The translations under genes and the position numbers were made by a program. From an uncultured Chloroflexota bacterium (GTDB lineage: Bacteria > Chloroflexota > Anaerolineae > Aggregatilineales > Phototrophicaceae): a stretch of DNA of 64,000 nucleotides. The notes under the pieces were generated by a model. The model searched no databases. It saw only the letters and a program-made list of their open reading frames with translations, and was not told the origin of the DNA. Shown in pieces: positions 24,027 through 33,496 of the stretch (its first letter is position 1; the number at the start of each line of letters is the position of its first letter). The DNA lies in contig CALJKV010000046.1 of NCBI GenBank assembly GCA_937974245.1, positions 1-64,000 on the forward strand, given 5' to 3'.

Positions 24027-25886
24027 ATGACAACTATGAGCGCACATCCTGACCAGCCTGACAAAAGAGTAACGCTACCGGTTCTCTTGTTGGCTGGTCT
24101 TTTAGTTCAGTTCTGGGGTGGTTTCTACCTCTGGAACCATACCAGTGACAATGGTCAGTTTCTCGGGCGGTATAGTTACGGCTATGCAGCCACTTTGATA
24201 CTGAATCTAGTCTTGATTGCCGCCTGGGTGCTGTTATTTTGGGGTCGTCGCAATCTAGAAGGCCGACTCCGGCGACTGCCAGCATCCTTGCTGCTTATCC
24301 TGATCGGGATTGCCGGGGTAATCGTGCTGGGGCTATGGCTGACAACCATCGAGAGTGGCATCAAGCAGTATATAGCCATTAACTGGCTGTTATTCTCCCT
24401 GATCGTATTCTACACAATTCCCGACCGCTCGGTCAGCAATCGATGGATCATTGGGATTATTATGGTTAGCGCCGTAATTCTAATTCCTGTATTCATCACA
24501 GCTCTAACTGAGCGTACCTTTAGTCCAGATGAGGCGACATGGGCGGACTATGCCACATCACCATTTGTTGCCGGGGGGATGTACGTACGTACCTGGGTGC
24601 GTGAGCCACTGGTTATTGAACCGGGTCGCGGTTGGAGTACGGCAATCTATGGCTGGTTGTTGGAAAACGTCTATTTTAACATCAGGATGGGACGCATTTT
24701 TAACTTTGCGGGCTATCTTCTGGGCTTTGCCGGAATTGGGGCAGTGGCAGCTCAGCTTTATGGACGTGAGGCAGCGCTTGTCAGTGTGTTGTTTGCTATG
24801 CTCAGCCGGAGTTTTACCGTATCGTTTGACTACCGCCCAGATCACCAACTGCCGCTTGGCTTGATGCTGGTTATGCTTGCTGTACTGCAGGCACGCCGCC
24901 GCAAGAGGCAATCTTTGCAGCGGTTCTGGCATTTTGTCGCTGGACTGCTCGTCACTCTGACACTTCAGATCCACGCCGCCGGTATCGTTTTTATTTTTGC
25001 TTTCTCAGTTTTCTTTTTTGCCGAATTTATGCTTCACTCCTATCGTAAGCGGAAGATCACACTTTATGAGCCGCTCATCTGGTTTGGTACTGGTGTCCTG
25101 CTCGGCATGGTCATCTTCTATTTCCTGAATATTGCACCTGTAGGCGGCATAGATATTTATTTTGAGCATCTCATCCGCGACCGGTGGGGATTTGATCTGA
25201 CCCGGCATACAGCTTTCTTGCGGTGGCCGTCATTCCCTGAGTGGATCATCGTTTTGGGTGGTTTTGCCTATATCATCTGGCGGCGGAATCAAGCTGATCG
25301 GATGCTTCTTGGCCTGGCTGTTTGCCTCATATTAGGCATTTTCCTGCTGGATTCCCAGGGGTATCGCACGACATTCAACGCGCTGTATGTTATCCCGGTT
25401 GGCACATTGCTTGTTGATGGATTAACTGGTACCGTCCGAGGCAGGAAACACCTATTGGTTGTTGGCAGTGTAATGGCAATCCTAATTGGCCAGATGTCCG
25501 GTCTATTCATCAATTGGCGGACAGTTGGTGATTGGTTGGCAGCTGGAAAACTTCCCCCATTCCTTTACAGTGAACTGCGTCCAATCATGGCACCTTACGT
25601 CAGTGATGATGATGTGGTTGTTGGTACACATGAGTTGATCTGGACGTTTCCTGACCATTTGGAATTATACGGCTATGCGGCTGAATACCTGGCGGCTCAG
25701 CGGTTGGACGTAGCCGAACCAAAAGGTGTCTGGGAATACGTACAGCCAACACTGATTATTGAAGTGCCTAACCAGCACTTTGATGCCGGGCTGCTGGCAT
25801 ACATGGAAGAGCAAGGATTCCAGATCTGCGATACGTTGGAAGTGCTGGACACGCCGATTAACCTGTACCGCACATCCTGTTCCTGA
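24027..25886 (+). CDS. Multi-pass membrane protein, GT39-like
   Basis: The 619 residues contain about eleven TM helices and a C-terminal soluble part of about 130 residues. The loop with TFSPDEATWADYATSPF after an early TM segment contains the Asp-Glu pair seen in GT39/ArnT-type transferases. PDHQLPLGLML is a second conserved-looking block. It follows the GT2 gene by 7 bases and probably uses the polyprenyl-linked sugar made by it. The start at 24027 (MTTMSAHPD) is chosen because an upstream extension would run back into the GT2 gene. It is convergent with the next gene at only 6 bases, with no terminator visible. Confidence 0.72.
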   Translation: MTTMSAHPDQPDKRVTLPVLLLAGLLVQFWGGFYLWNHTSDNGQFLGRYSYGYAATLILNLVLIAAWVLLFWGRRNLEGRLRRLPASLLLILIGIAGVIVLGLWLTTIESGIKQYIAINWLLFSLIVFYTIPDRSVSNRWIIGIIMVSAVILIPVFITALTERTFSPDEATWADYATSPFVAGGMYVRTWVREPLVIEPGRGWSTAIYGWLLENVYFNIRMGRIFNFAGYLLGFAGIGAVAAQLYGREAALVSVLFAMLSRSFTVSFDYRPDHQLPLGLMLVMLAVLQARRRKRQSLQRFWHFVAGLLVTLTLQIHAAGIVFIFAFSVFFFAEFMLHSYRKRKITLYEPLIWFGTGVLLGMVIFYFLNIAPVGGIDIYFEHLIRDRWGFDLTRHTAFLRWPSFPEWIIVLGGFAYIIWRRNQADRMLLGLAVCLILGIFLLDSQGYRTTFNALYVIPVGTLLVDGLTGTVRGRKHLLVVGSVMAILIGQMSGLFINWRTVGDWLAAGKLPPFLYSELRPIMAPYVSDDDVVVGTHELIWTFPDHLELYGYAAEYLAAQRLDVAEPKGVWEYVQPTLIIEVPNQHFDAGLLAYMEEQGFQICDTLEVLDTPINLYRTSCS

Positions 25887-25892
25887 AAACGC

Positions 25893-27071
25893 TTACCCCG
25901 GACGCAGCGCGTATATCGTTCCGCCGGTCACGCTCAGGTAAATCCATCCTTCCGGGCTGACGGTGACATCCAATGGCGCGTGCGGCCACAATCCGCTGCC
26001 CTGGTACTGAATATCATTGGTTGTCAGTCCAGGGGGATTGGTCTTATCCGCCTGTTCGGGCAGGATGATGGTGTAGCCAGTGGGCGTGCCATCTGCATCA
26101 AATTGCACCACCGCCAGCGAAAAGCCGTCGCGCAAGTCGGCCTGGTTAGTCGGGCCGTGCAGCGCAACCAGCAGCGATCTGGTGATATTCGGGAAGGTAT
26201 CACTTGTGTAGGCCGCCAGACCCACCGGGGTACTGTGCGTGGGCAGTGCCAGGGAAGGGGGAGTTACACCGGAGCAATCCGCGCCGCCCGGCCAGTCGGG
26301 TTGGTTGTCTGCGCCCACACAGTACGGCCAACCGAAATCAGTGCCCGGGGTCACCTGATTGAGTTCATCTAAGTCAGATGTATCGAACAGGCCGTCACGG
26401 GCAGTATCCACTGTCCACAGTATCCCATTCAGGAAGGCTATATCCGCTGGGTGACGCAGGCCTGTTGCTACCACCTGCCGGTCACTGCCATCCAGTGCAA
26501 AACTCAGAATCGTCCCGCGTAGAGGGTCATCTGGCAGACAGTAGTCACAGGGTGCGCCGATCCCCACATACAGGCGGTCATCCGGCCCAACTGTGAGTCC
26601 CCCTGACCAGAACCCTGTTCCGGAAGGCAGGTTATCCACCAGAATCTCGACTTCGTCACCCACGATGCGGTAGATCTGCATTGCCCCGCTAACATATAAT
26701 GCGCCATCATAGTACGCCAGACCGTTGGGGCGTTCCAGGTCGGCAGCGACCAGGCGCAGTTTATCCGGCAGGCTATCGCCGTTCGTGTCATCAAGCGCCC
26801 ACACTTCGCCAGGGAATGGACGGGTTGCGTAAAGTGTGCCGTTCGCATCGGTGGCGAGCGCTGTAAACGCCAACTCTCCGGCGTTCGGTTCGGCGATAAC
26901 TTGCTCCAGACACCATAGGGTGCCGTTAATCCAGGGGGGGTCTATAAAAGTTATTCGCTCTGAGCAGAGGGGCAACTCTGCCTGTCCGTATGTTATCTGG
27001 ATGGGCAGCGTCAAGAGCATTATAGAGAGCGACAGCACCATGATTGGGTAGGGCGCGGGTTGCGGTTTCAT
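25893..27071 (-). CDS. Secreted sorbosone-dehydrogenase-like (PQQ-type) beta-propeller
   Basis: The 392 residues begin with a Sec signal peptide (hydrophobic 10-28, likely cleavage after TYGQA). The mature part has six-bladed propeller features: PNGLAYYDGALYVSG, GLTVGPDDRLYVGIG, GLRHPADIAFLNG, GTDFGWPYC and the last VSPEGWIYLSV blade. It matches soluble glucose/L-sorbosone dehydrogenase-type proteins that bind PQQ and Ca2+. Whether it binds PQQ cannot be told; no pqq genes are here. It is 33 bases downstream of the histidine kinase and may share its transcript. Confidence 0.8.
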   Translation of the reverse strand: MKPQPAPYPIMVLSLSIMLLTLPIQITYGQAELPLCSERITFIDPPWINGTLWCLEQVIAEPNAGELAFTALATDANGTLYATRPFPGEVWALDDTNGDSLPDKLRLVAADLERPNGLAYYDGALYVSGAMQIYRIVGDEVEILVDNLPSGTGFWSGGLTVGPDDRLYVGIGAPCDYCLPDDPLRGTILSFALDGSDRQVVATGLRHPADIAFLNGILWTVDTARDGLFDTSDLDELNQVTPGTDFGWPYCVGADNQPDWPGGADCSGVTPPSLALPTHSTPVGLAAYTSDTFPNITRSLLVALHGPTNQADLRDGFSLAVVQFDADGTPTGYTIILPEQADKTNPPGLTTNDIQYQGSGLWPHAPLDVTVSPEGWIYLSVTGGTIYALRPG

Positions 27072-27104
27072 CGGGCATATTTTAGGGGAACGGTCAAGCG
27101 TTGT

Positions 27105-28346
27105 CTATGCCTGTTCCTGCGCCGCCGCATTGAGCGGCAGCACCATCGTGAACACGCTGCCATGCCCGGCCTCGCTACGCACGCTCAGATAGCCTCCGTG
27201 CGCTTCCGCCACCGAACGGGCGACAAACAACCCTTGCCCCAGACCGCGTGGGTCGAGCAGTTTGCCGGCCTTGGTACGCGGTTCGCCCCGGTAGAAACGG
27301 TCAAAAATGTGCGGCAGGTCTTTTTGTGCGATGCCGACACCCGTATCCACAACCTGGATCGTCACATGTGTGTGGTCGGTCAGGCTGGCGGTGATGATAA
27401 TATGTTCGCTGGGTTCATTGTAGCGGATGGCGTTTTGCAGCAAATGGCCGAACGCCCAGCGCAACCGTTGGTCGTCCCCGATAATCTGCAACTGGTCAAG
27501 GTCACGCACCATGACAGCGACATCCAGGTTCGCTCGTTTGAGTTCTGGCATACTCCCATTGACCACATTCCAGATCAATTCCTCAATCTGTAACGGATCA
27601 TGACGGATGTTAAAGGCGTTGGCGCTCATCTCGGAAATATCGAGCAGCTCAACAATCATCCTATCCAGAATGTCCACGTTCCTGCTCAGGGTTTCCAGGA
27701 AGCGCCGATTGGCAGGCATTTCGGCGGGTTGGCCGAGCAGCACATCACTCATCCCTTTGATGACGGCCATCGGCGTTCGCAGTTCATGAGAGATCGCAGT
27801 GACAAACTGGTCTTTGAGCCGGTCAGAGAGGGCGTCCAGAGTGACATCCCGCAGCACGAACAGTGTCCCCAGTCGGCTGCCTTCTGAATCCGCGACCGCC
27901 GCCACCTGCGCCCCGATCACCCGGTTGTTGACCTGTATTCGGGTCGGTTCGCCCAACGGTGCCAGTTCCGATTCAACGGTGGTGATGTCCCGATAAGCGT
28001 TAAACAGGCTGCCCAGCTCGCTTTCCCAAAAAGCCTTGTTGCTGCCTAGTAATTCTCGTGCCGCATTGTTCACCAGCACAATACGGCCTTGGGTATCCTG
28101 CATAATCACGCCCTGGTCAATCGTCGCCAGAATTCCCTGTAAGCGTTCGATTTCAGCATTGCGATATTTGAGGGCGCGGCGTAACCGGATATTCTGCTCA
28201 TGGGTTTTGGTAGCCAATTCATGTTCCGCCTGTTTTTGCTTGCGGCTGATGCCATTGTAAAGGCGGTTGAACATCTCCGCAGCAGACGTGCCCAGGCTGT
28301 TGATACGACTCAGGACGCCGCCGAGTTCCTGTGGATCGTTGGTCAT
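27105..28346 (-). CDS. Soluble PAS-domain sensor histidine kinase
   Basis: The 413-residue cytoplasmic histidine kinase has no TM segment. A coiled-coil N-terminus (about 30-70) leads to a PAS domain (about 70-165), HisKA with intact ISHELRTPM (His187), and HATPase_c with N box (HLLQNAIRYN), G1 (DTGVGI), F box (FDRFYRG) and G2 (GQGLFVARSV). The start is ATG 28346, with AAGGA 7 bases before it; a GTG five codons upstream is possible. The receiver gene upstream ends 19 bases earlier, so the two form a unit. The signal sensed is unknown. Confidence 0.9.
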   Translation of the reverse strand: MTNDPQELGGVLSRINSLGTSAAEMFNRLYNGISRKQKQAEHELATKTHEQNIRLRRALKYRNAEIERLQGILATIDQGVIMQDTQGRIVLVNNAARELLGSNKAFWESELGSLFNAYRDITTVESELAPLGEPTRIQVNNRVIGAQVAAVADSEGSRLGTLFVLRDVTLDALSDRLKDQFVTAISHELRTPMAVIKGMSDVLLGQPAEMPANRRFLETLSRNVDILDRMIVELLDISEMSANAFNIRHDPLQIEELIWNVVNGSMPELKRANLDVAVMVRDLDQLQIIGDDQRLRWAFGHLLQNAIRYNEPSEHIIITASLTDHTHVTIQVVDTGVGIAQKDLPHIFDRFYRGEPRTKAGKLLDPRGLGQGLFVARSVAEAHGGYLSVRSEAGHGSVFTMVLPLNAAAQEQA

Positions 28347-28365
28347 CGCTCTATCCTTCACCCGA

Positions 28366-28776
28366 TTATGCTCGGGATTGCTTCTTGGCTATGATGCTGT
28401 CGAGCAGTACAAATAGCTGCTGGAATTCCGGTAGCGGCTTGGCAATAATGTAGTCAACCCCATCCTGGTGCATCATCGCATTCTGTTCTTTTTCATTCAG
28501 GCTGTAGGCGGTCATCAGAGCAATAGGAATATGCTGTAATGCTGGTATCTGGCGCATCCGTCGGGCGACTTCATTGCCTTTCTTGCCCGGCATCCGAATA
28601 TCCATTAGGACGAAACTCGGCAACATGTCCTGGATGTCGCCAGCTTCAAACTGGTCAAGCCACTGCCATACCTTATGGCCGCTGCTGAAAGTCAGGGGCG
28701 TATGCCCCCAGGCCTGAATCATGGTTGCAACCAGGCTTAAAATGTCGGTATCATCTTCAGCAACTAGCCAGATCAC
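28366..28776 (-). CDS. Receiver-only response regulator
   Basis: The 136-residue CheY-like receiver has no output domain. The acidic pair is in AEDDTD, the phospho-acceptor Asp in LMDIRMPG, Thr in LMTAYS and Lys in IAKPLP, so the active site is complete. The start is GTG 28776 (VIWLVAEDD), because GGAG sits 8 bases upstream and the paralogue at 29004 begins the same way; an ATG at 28812 gives an unlikely 12-residue lead. It pairs with the kinase downstream. An output through protein-protein contact, or a phosphorelay, is expected. Confidence 0.88.
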   Translation of the reverse strand: MIWLVAEDDTDILSLVATMIQAWGHTPLTFSSGHKVWQWLDQFEAGDIQDMLPSFVLMDIRMPGKKGNEVARRMRQIPALQHIPIALMTAYSLNEKEQNAMMHQDGVDYIIAKPLPEFQQLFVLLDSIIAKKQSRA

Positions 28777-28822
28777 GATGAACGCTCCATGGATGCATGA
28801 TCGAATATGCAAAACATCACAA

Positions 28823-28848
28823 TATGGGTTGAATCACCAATACCCATA
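28823..28848. promoter_or_regulatory. Inverted repeat in the divergent control region
   Basis: TATGGGT (28823-28829) and ACCCATA (28842-28848) form 7-bp arms with a 12-base spacer, between the two divergent receiver genes. A TATACT-like -10 for the minus strand lies at 28863-28858 and TATAAT for the plus strand at 28937-28942, both with poor -35 boxes. It could be an operator shared by both operons. Confidence 0.35.
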
Positions 28849-29003
28849 ACTGTTACAAGTATACAGGAAAATGAAATATTCAGCCCGCCTGGATTTCCTT
28901 GTTTGGATGTTTGCTTAAATCGCGTGAGAAAACTATTATAATTATGTACCGGAGCGGTTAGAATTGTGTCGTATGTCGTGGGCAGTTCATGGAGGAACGT
29001 ATT

Positions 29004-29450
29004 TTGTCAACCTGGATGGTAGTTGAAGACGAGCCCGATATTTACGAAGTGCTGCTGGCAATGTTCGAGATGTGGGGCATTGAGGGTGTGGCCTTTGTGG
29101 ATGGTGAAGAGGCTGTGGCCTGGATTAACGATGTCAATGAGGGGCGTTTCACTGGAGAACTACCGGAACTGGCGTTGCTGGATATTCGCCTTCCAGGGAA
29201 CATCAGTGGGCCGATGGTAGGCGAAAACCTGCGCCGCAGTGAATCGCTCAAAAATGTTGCCATCGTGTTGAGTACAGCCTATCGTCTCAAACCGGATGAA
29301 GAGGCTGAAGTCATTCGTCGGGCGGATGCGGATAAGCTGATGTACAAGCCCCTCCCTCGTTTCAATGAACTCCAGCGTGTTCTGGAGGAAGTCATCGCAG
29401 AGCGACGGGCTAAGGTTTCACCAAACAAACATCCAAAAACGCAATCATAG
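29004..29450 (+). CDS. Receiver-only response regulator heading the NERD-AddAB operon
   Basis: The 148-residue receiver is paralogous to the divergent one at 28366. VVEDEPD, LLDIRLPG (acceptor Asp), VLSTAY and YKPLPRF (Lys) are complete; a hydrophilic tail of about 20 residues follows. The start is TTG 29004, chosen because GGAGG lies 8 bases upstream. The ATG at 28989 overlaps that ribosome site and lacks one of its own. It is followed after 11 bases by the NERD gene. Sharing a transcript with DNA-repair genes is unusual for a receiver. Confidence 0.85.
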   Translation: MSTWMVVEDEPDIYEVLLAMFEMWGIEGVAFVDGEEAVAWINDVNEGRFTGELPELALLDIRLPGNISGPMVGENLRRSESLKNVAIVLSTAYRLKPDEEAEVIRRADADKLMYKPLPRFNELQRVLEEVIAERRAKVSPNKHPKTQS

Positions 29451-29461
29451 GGGTAATCAGT

Positions 29462-30208
29462 ATGGAGAATGTCGCACCAGCACGCGCCCTGGCCCGAAGA
29501 GCGCGTCAGCTTTTGCAGTGGGCTTTTGTCGTTTTCTCCATTGGTATTTTATTGGTTGTCATCGGCGCAGTGGCTTTCGTCATTCAGCTACTCCCGGATT
29601 CGCATCCTTCATTTGGTTTGTATCACCTGCTGGCGTCTGTGGCCTTTGTCACGGGAGTGATTTTTGTGTTGGCGGGGCTGGGTATGGCAATCCGCGCCTT
29701 TACCCGTCGTACCGAGAATGACCTGGCGCTCCTGGCCGGTGAGTTCTTGCAGCAGCAGCTTGACAGCCAGTATGTTTTTATTCGTAACATCAACCGTTTT
29801 GGCCTGGGATATATTGACGCTGTGCTGCTCGGTCCACCCGGCGTACTGGTGTTTCGCATCCTGGACGAACAGGGTGGTTTTGCCAATGAGAAATCAAAAT
29901 GGCTGCGCTATGTGAACGGCCAATGGAAAACGATGCGCTCCAGCCCCTCCCAACAGGCACTGGATGATATGGAACACCTGCAGATTTACTTGCAGCGCCG
30001 TCAGTTAAATGTCGAAATCTTCGGCATTGTGGTGTTTATTGGCAGTGAGTCGGATGTCGAACTGCACCTGAACACCCCAGCAGTGCCAGCGGCACATTTA
30101 ACAACTATGCTCAATGTGTTGCTCCCCAACTACTTTAATCGGATGGATCGCTTGCAACCACAACAGATTAAAACGATCCGACGGCTGCTGCTGGAAGACG
30201 CTCGGTAG
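29462..30208 (+). CDS. NERD-domain membrane protein
   Basis: The 248-residue protein has two TM helices (about 20-44 and 55-78) and a cytoplasmic NERD-like (nuclease-related) domain with IDAVLLGPPGVLVFRILDEQGGF in the middle. NERD domains are distant relatives of PD-(D/E)xK nucleases. Here the Asp of GYIDAV and a later Glu could be the acidic pair, but the QxK element is not clear, so activity is doubtful. The gene sits 11 bases after the receiver and 6 before addB. It may tether or regulate the AddAB machinery at the membrane; that is inference from order only. Confidence 0.72.
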   Translation: MENVAPARALARRARQLLQWAFVVFSIGILLVVIGAVAFVIQLLPDSHPSFGLYHLLASVAFVTGVIFVLAGLGMAIRAFTRRTENDLALLAGEFLQQQLDSQYVFIRNINRFGLGYIDAVLLGPPGVLVFRILDEQGGFANEKSKWLRYVNGQWKTMRSSPSQQALDDMEHLQIYLQRRQLNVEIFGIVVFIGSESDVELHLNTPAVPAAHLTTMLNVLLPNYFNRMDRLQPQQIKTIRRLLLEDAR

Positions 30209-30214
30209 CCCGCC

Positions 30215-33200
30215 ATGCCTGAAACCCGTATTCTGTTAGCCCCGGTTGGCGCTGGCAAAACCGGACTGGTGTTAGATCATCTTGATAAGGTCTTATCGCA
30301 ACCAGGGCAGCCCTTCCCAAAAGTTTGGGCGCTGCTGGCAGGGCGTCGGCAGGAAGATGCTTTCCGTCAGCGCCTGATCGAACGACACGACGGACGCCGC
30401 ACTTACTTCAATATCGAGTTTTTTAACTTCTATACTCTTTATGCCCACATCCTGAACAGCCTCGGCCAACCTCAGCGTGAACTGGATGACACCGCCCGTC
30501 AGCGTCTGCTGCGTGATATTCTCCGCGATCTTCAGGCACGGGGTAAACTGGAAGTCTATGACCGTATTGCGGATAAACGCGGTTTTGTCCAGGTCATGGC
30601 GAATTTCATATACGAACTCAAGCAGCATATCATTGAGCCAGATATATTCGCTGCTGCGGGACGCACTCCGAAAGACCACGACTTGGCGCGTATCTATCGG
30701 GCATACCAGGATACGCTGCAAGAGCATGATCTGATTGACCGCGAGGGTGAAGGCTGGCTGGCTTTGAAGGCTGTTGAGGAACATGACCCGGTGGGGCGAG
30801 ATGTCCAACTCTTGCTGGTGGATGGCTTTGACCAGTTTAACCCGCTACAAGCCCTACTGTTGGCGCGTCTGGCCGGGCGTGCCATTCAAACCTTCATCAC
30901 GCTCCCGTATGTCCCTGATCGAGAAAGCACAGTAGGACGCCGCTTTGAGCGGGCACTGGCTCAACTCGAATCGGCGTTCGCATCTGATGGGGTGACACCG
31001 TATGTCGAGCGGTTGGAAATCCTGCCGGGTATGGCAAATAACCGTCATCCGGCCCTGCGCCACCTGATTACGCATAGCTTTCTTGCCGACCCCGCTACCA
31101 TTTCTGCCAGTGACGGTGTCGCCTTTCTTGAAGCACCTGACCCCACACAGGAAGTTGCAGTGGTACTGCGGCGTGTGAAGGCGCTTCTGTTGGGAAGCCA
31201 CTGCCAACCGGACGACATACTCATTGCTCTGCGTGATTGGGGGCGCTACGGGGAACATTTCGCGGTATTAGGGCGGCGCTATGATATTCCGCTGGCGCTG
31301 CATCTGGGCGAACCCCTTACGAATAACCCGGCAGTCATCGCGCTGTTAAACCTGCTTGACTTGCCCGAATCCGATTTCCGGCGGCGTGAACTGTTGGATG
31401 TGCTGCGCTCCCCTTACTTTGTTATCCCAGGGCTGGACGCGGAACAGACAGATATCTTAGAGCGCATCAGTAAAACACAGGCGATAACCGGTGGGCGCGA
31501 AGCCTGGTTGAACGCTGTGCGCCAGGCATCTGTCCCGCAGCCCAGGGAAGACGATGATGAACGGGATGTTTTCACGGTATCGCTGGATACTGCCGAAACA
31601 CTGTATGCCCGTCTAGAGGCGTTCTTTACCCGTGTTGCTCCTCCAGTGGAAGCTACTGCCGGATTTTATGTAGGTTGGCTGCAAGCTCTGATAGGCCCGG
31701 ATACACAGTATGACCCGGACGATGATGATCTTGATGAAATAGACCCGGCACACTCACTCAACTTGCTTCCGCAAATTCGTGCCGTGCAGGATGATGTTGT
31801 GATCGCCCGTGACCTGGTCGCGGTGGAGGCCGTCAGAGGTGTGTTTTACAGTCTGTTCACCACCCACACCCTGTTTGCGGCGCTTCAGCGCGATACATTG
31901 GTGAAATGGTCGGAGTTTCTGGCAGATTTCAAGGCTGCACTCGGGCAGACCGGCATAGCGAAGGGCCTGAATCGTTCTGGTAAAGTACTTGTGACGATAG
32001 CGGCTGATGCGCGCGGCCTGCCGCACCGTCATGTCTTCATTCCTGGCCTATCGGAAAGCATCTTCCCGGTTCCAGCACCGGAAGACCCACTGTATCTCGA
32101 TTCTGAGCGAAAGATGCTGGCTGAACGCGGCGTGCGATTGGCGACACAGGCCGAACAGGTAGCTGATGACGGCCTGTTCTATGAGCTGATTGGCCTGGCA
32201 CGCGAGTCACTCACACTCTCGCGCCCGACTTACCAGAACGGCGCTCCTTGGCCGGAAAGCCATCTATGGCGAACCGTGCGCCGCGTCTTCAGTGACGCTG
32301 ACGAGCGCATTCAAGCTGATCGCCTGCGTGTCGGTGATGTGGTCGGTGTGCGGGAGGCCGCCTCACTCCATGAAACGCTGCTGGCGGTTTCTGGCGGTCT
32401 GGGTGATGTCGAATCAAGTAGTGTGTATAACTGGTTGCTAGCGCATTATCCGGCGTTGTGGGGACATATCCGGTTGGGTAGGGCGGTGGAAGTAAATCGC
32501 ATGTCACGTGCGCCCCATGACCGCTACAGTGGGCGTCTGGCTGATGCCGGGTTGATTGCCCGGATTGCCGCTGCGCTTGGCCCGGAGAGAGTATGGAGCG
32601 CCAGCCAATTCAATGAATATGGCATGTGCGGTTTTCGCTTCTTCGCCAAACGCCTGTTGAAGTTAGAAGCAGTGGAAGAGCCGGAAGAGGGTATGGATGT
32701 CCGCCAACTAGGAACCCTCAACCATGCTATTCTTGAAGAGACCTACAAGCGTCTGAGAGAGACCTTCATCATCCCGGAGAATCTCAATGCTGCCCTGGAA
32801 ATTTTCGACGCGGTGGCCGATGAAATGCTGGCCGACGCGCCTGACCGTTATGGTTTCAGCACCCCGGCACTCTGGGAAAAAGAGCGACAGATACTCAAAC
32901 GGCGGTTGCGGACACTGTTAGTCGCTGACTTTAGCGAGAAAAACCCTCTGAATAAATCATTTGGCGACACACCCCGCACGCCGTATCGTCAGGAAACCCC
33001 CTTTGTCCGTAACGGGCATGTCCTGGAACTACCCGTAGCGGAGGGTATCGAACCGCTTCGTGTGCGGGGTTTCATTGACCGCATGGATCGTCAGGGTGAT
33101 GGCGTTATTGTCGTGGATTACAAAACCGGCAGCACCGGCATTCCGGTCAAAGAGATGGAGCGTGGACGGAATTTCCAGATGATGCTCTATCTGATGGCGG

Positions 33201-33493
33201 CGGAGCAGGTGTTGGCACAGGATTCTTCCCCAGGCGCCCCAAAAGAGGTAATTGGCGGCGCGTTCTGGCACATTCGCAGTCGTGAAATCAGCGGGAACAT
33301 GCTGTTGGACGAAAAAGGTGCTGCCGCCATCCAGCAGGCGCGGGAGCACCTGGGTCGCTATATTACAGCGGGGCGCGACGGAGATTTTGCTGTGCATCCC
33401 AACAAACTTGACGATGGCAAGTGCGCCCATTATTGTGACTTCAGCCAGTTCTGCCGGGTGAGCATCATCCACCGGTATAAACGCGAAAAGTAA
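30215..33493 (+). CDS. addB: AddB-like helicase/nuclease subunit with Fe-S cluster motif
   Basis: The 1092-residue AddB-type protein works with AddA to resect double-strand DNA ends for RecA loading. The N-terminal P-loop-like GAGKT lies at 13-17. The C-terminal PD-(D/E)xK nuclease has GFIDRMD and VVDYKTG around 950-970. Four Cys (805, 1070, 1074, 1080) match the AddB 4Fe-4S staple that closes the nuclease domain. Length is close to Bacillus AddB (about 1160). It is 3 bases from the addA start, which supports complex formation. A defence-nuclease role was considered but the pair looks like ordinary AddAB. Confidence 0.87.
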   Translation: MPETRILLAPVGAGKTGLVLDHLDKVLSQPGQPFPKVWALLAGRRQEDAFRQRLIERHDGRRTYFNIEFFNFYTLYAHILNSLGQPQRELDDTARQRLLRDILRDLQARGKLEVYDRIADKRGFVQVMANFIYELKQHIIEPDIFAAAGRTPKDHDLARIYRAYQDTLQEHDLIDREGEGWLALKAVEEHDPVGRDVQLLLVDGFDQFNPLQALLLARLAGRAIQTFITLPYVPDRESTVGRRFERALAQLESAFASDGVTPYVERLEILPGMANNRHPALRHLITHSFLADPATISASDGVAFLEAPDPTQEVAVVLRRVKALLLGSHCQPDDILIALRDWGRYGEHFAVLGRRYDIPLALHLGEPLTNNPAVIALLNLLDLPESDFRRRELLDVLRSPYFVIPGLDAEQTDILERISKTQAITGGREAWLNAVRQASVPQPREDDDERDVFTVSLDTAETLYARLEAFFTRVAPPVEATAGFYVGWLQALIGPDTQYDPDDDDLDEIDPAHSLNLLPQIRAVQDDVVIARDLVAVEAVRGVFYSLFTTHTLFAALQRDTLVKWSEFLADFKAALGQTGIAKGLNRSGKVLVTIAADARGLPHRHVFIPGLSESIFPVPAPEDPLYLDSERKMLAERGVRLATQAEQVADDGLFYELIGLARESLTLSRPTYQNGAPWPESHLWRTVRRVFSDADERIQADRLRVGDVVGVREAASLHETLLAVSGGLGDVESSSVYNWLLAHYPALWGHIRLGRAVEVNRMSRAPHDRYSGRLADAGLIARIAAALGPERVWSASQFNEYGMCGFRFFAKRLLKLEAVEEPEEGMDVRQLGTLNHAILEETYKRLRETFIIPENLNAALEIFDAVADEMLADAPDRYGFSTPALWEKERQILKRRLRTLLVADFSEKNPLNKSFGDTPRTPYRQETPFVRNGHVLELPVAEGIEPLRVRGFIDRMDRQGDGVIVVDYKTGSTGIPVKEMERGRNFQMMLYLMAAEQVLAQDSSPGAPKEVIGGAFWHIRSREISGNMLLDEKGAAAIQQAREHLGRYITAGRDGDFAVHPNKLDDGKCAHYCDFSQFCRVSIIHRYKREK

Positions 33494-33496
33494 CCC

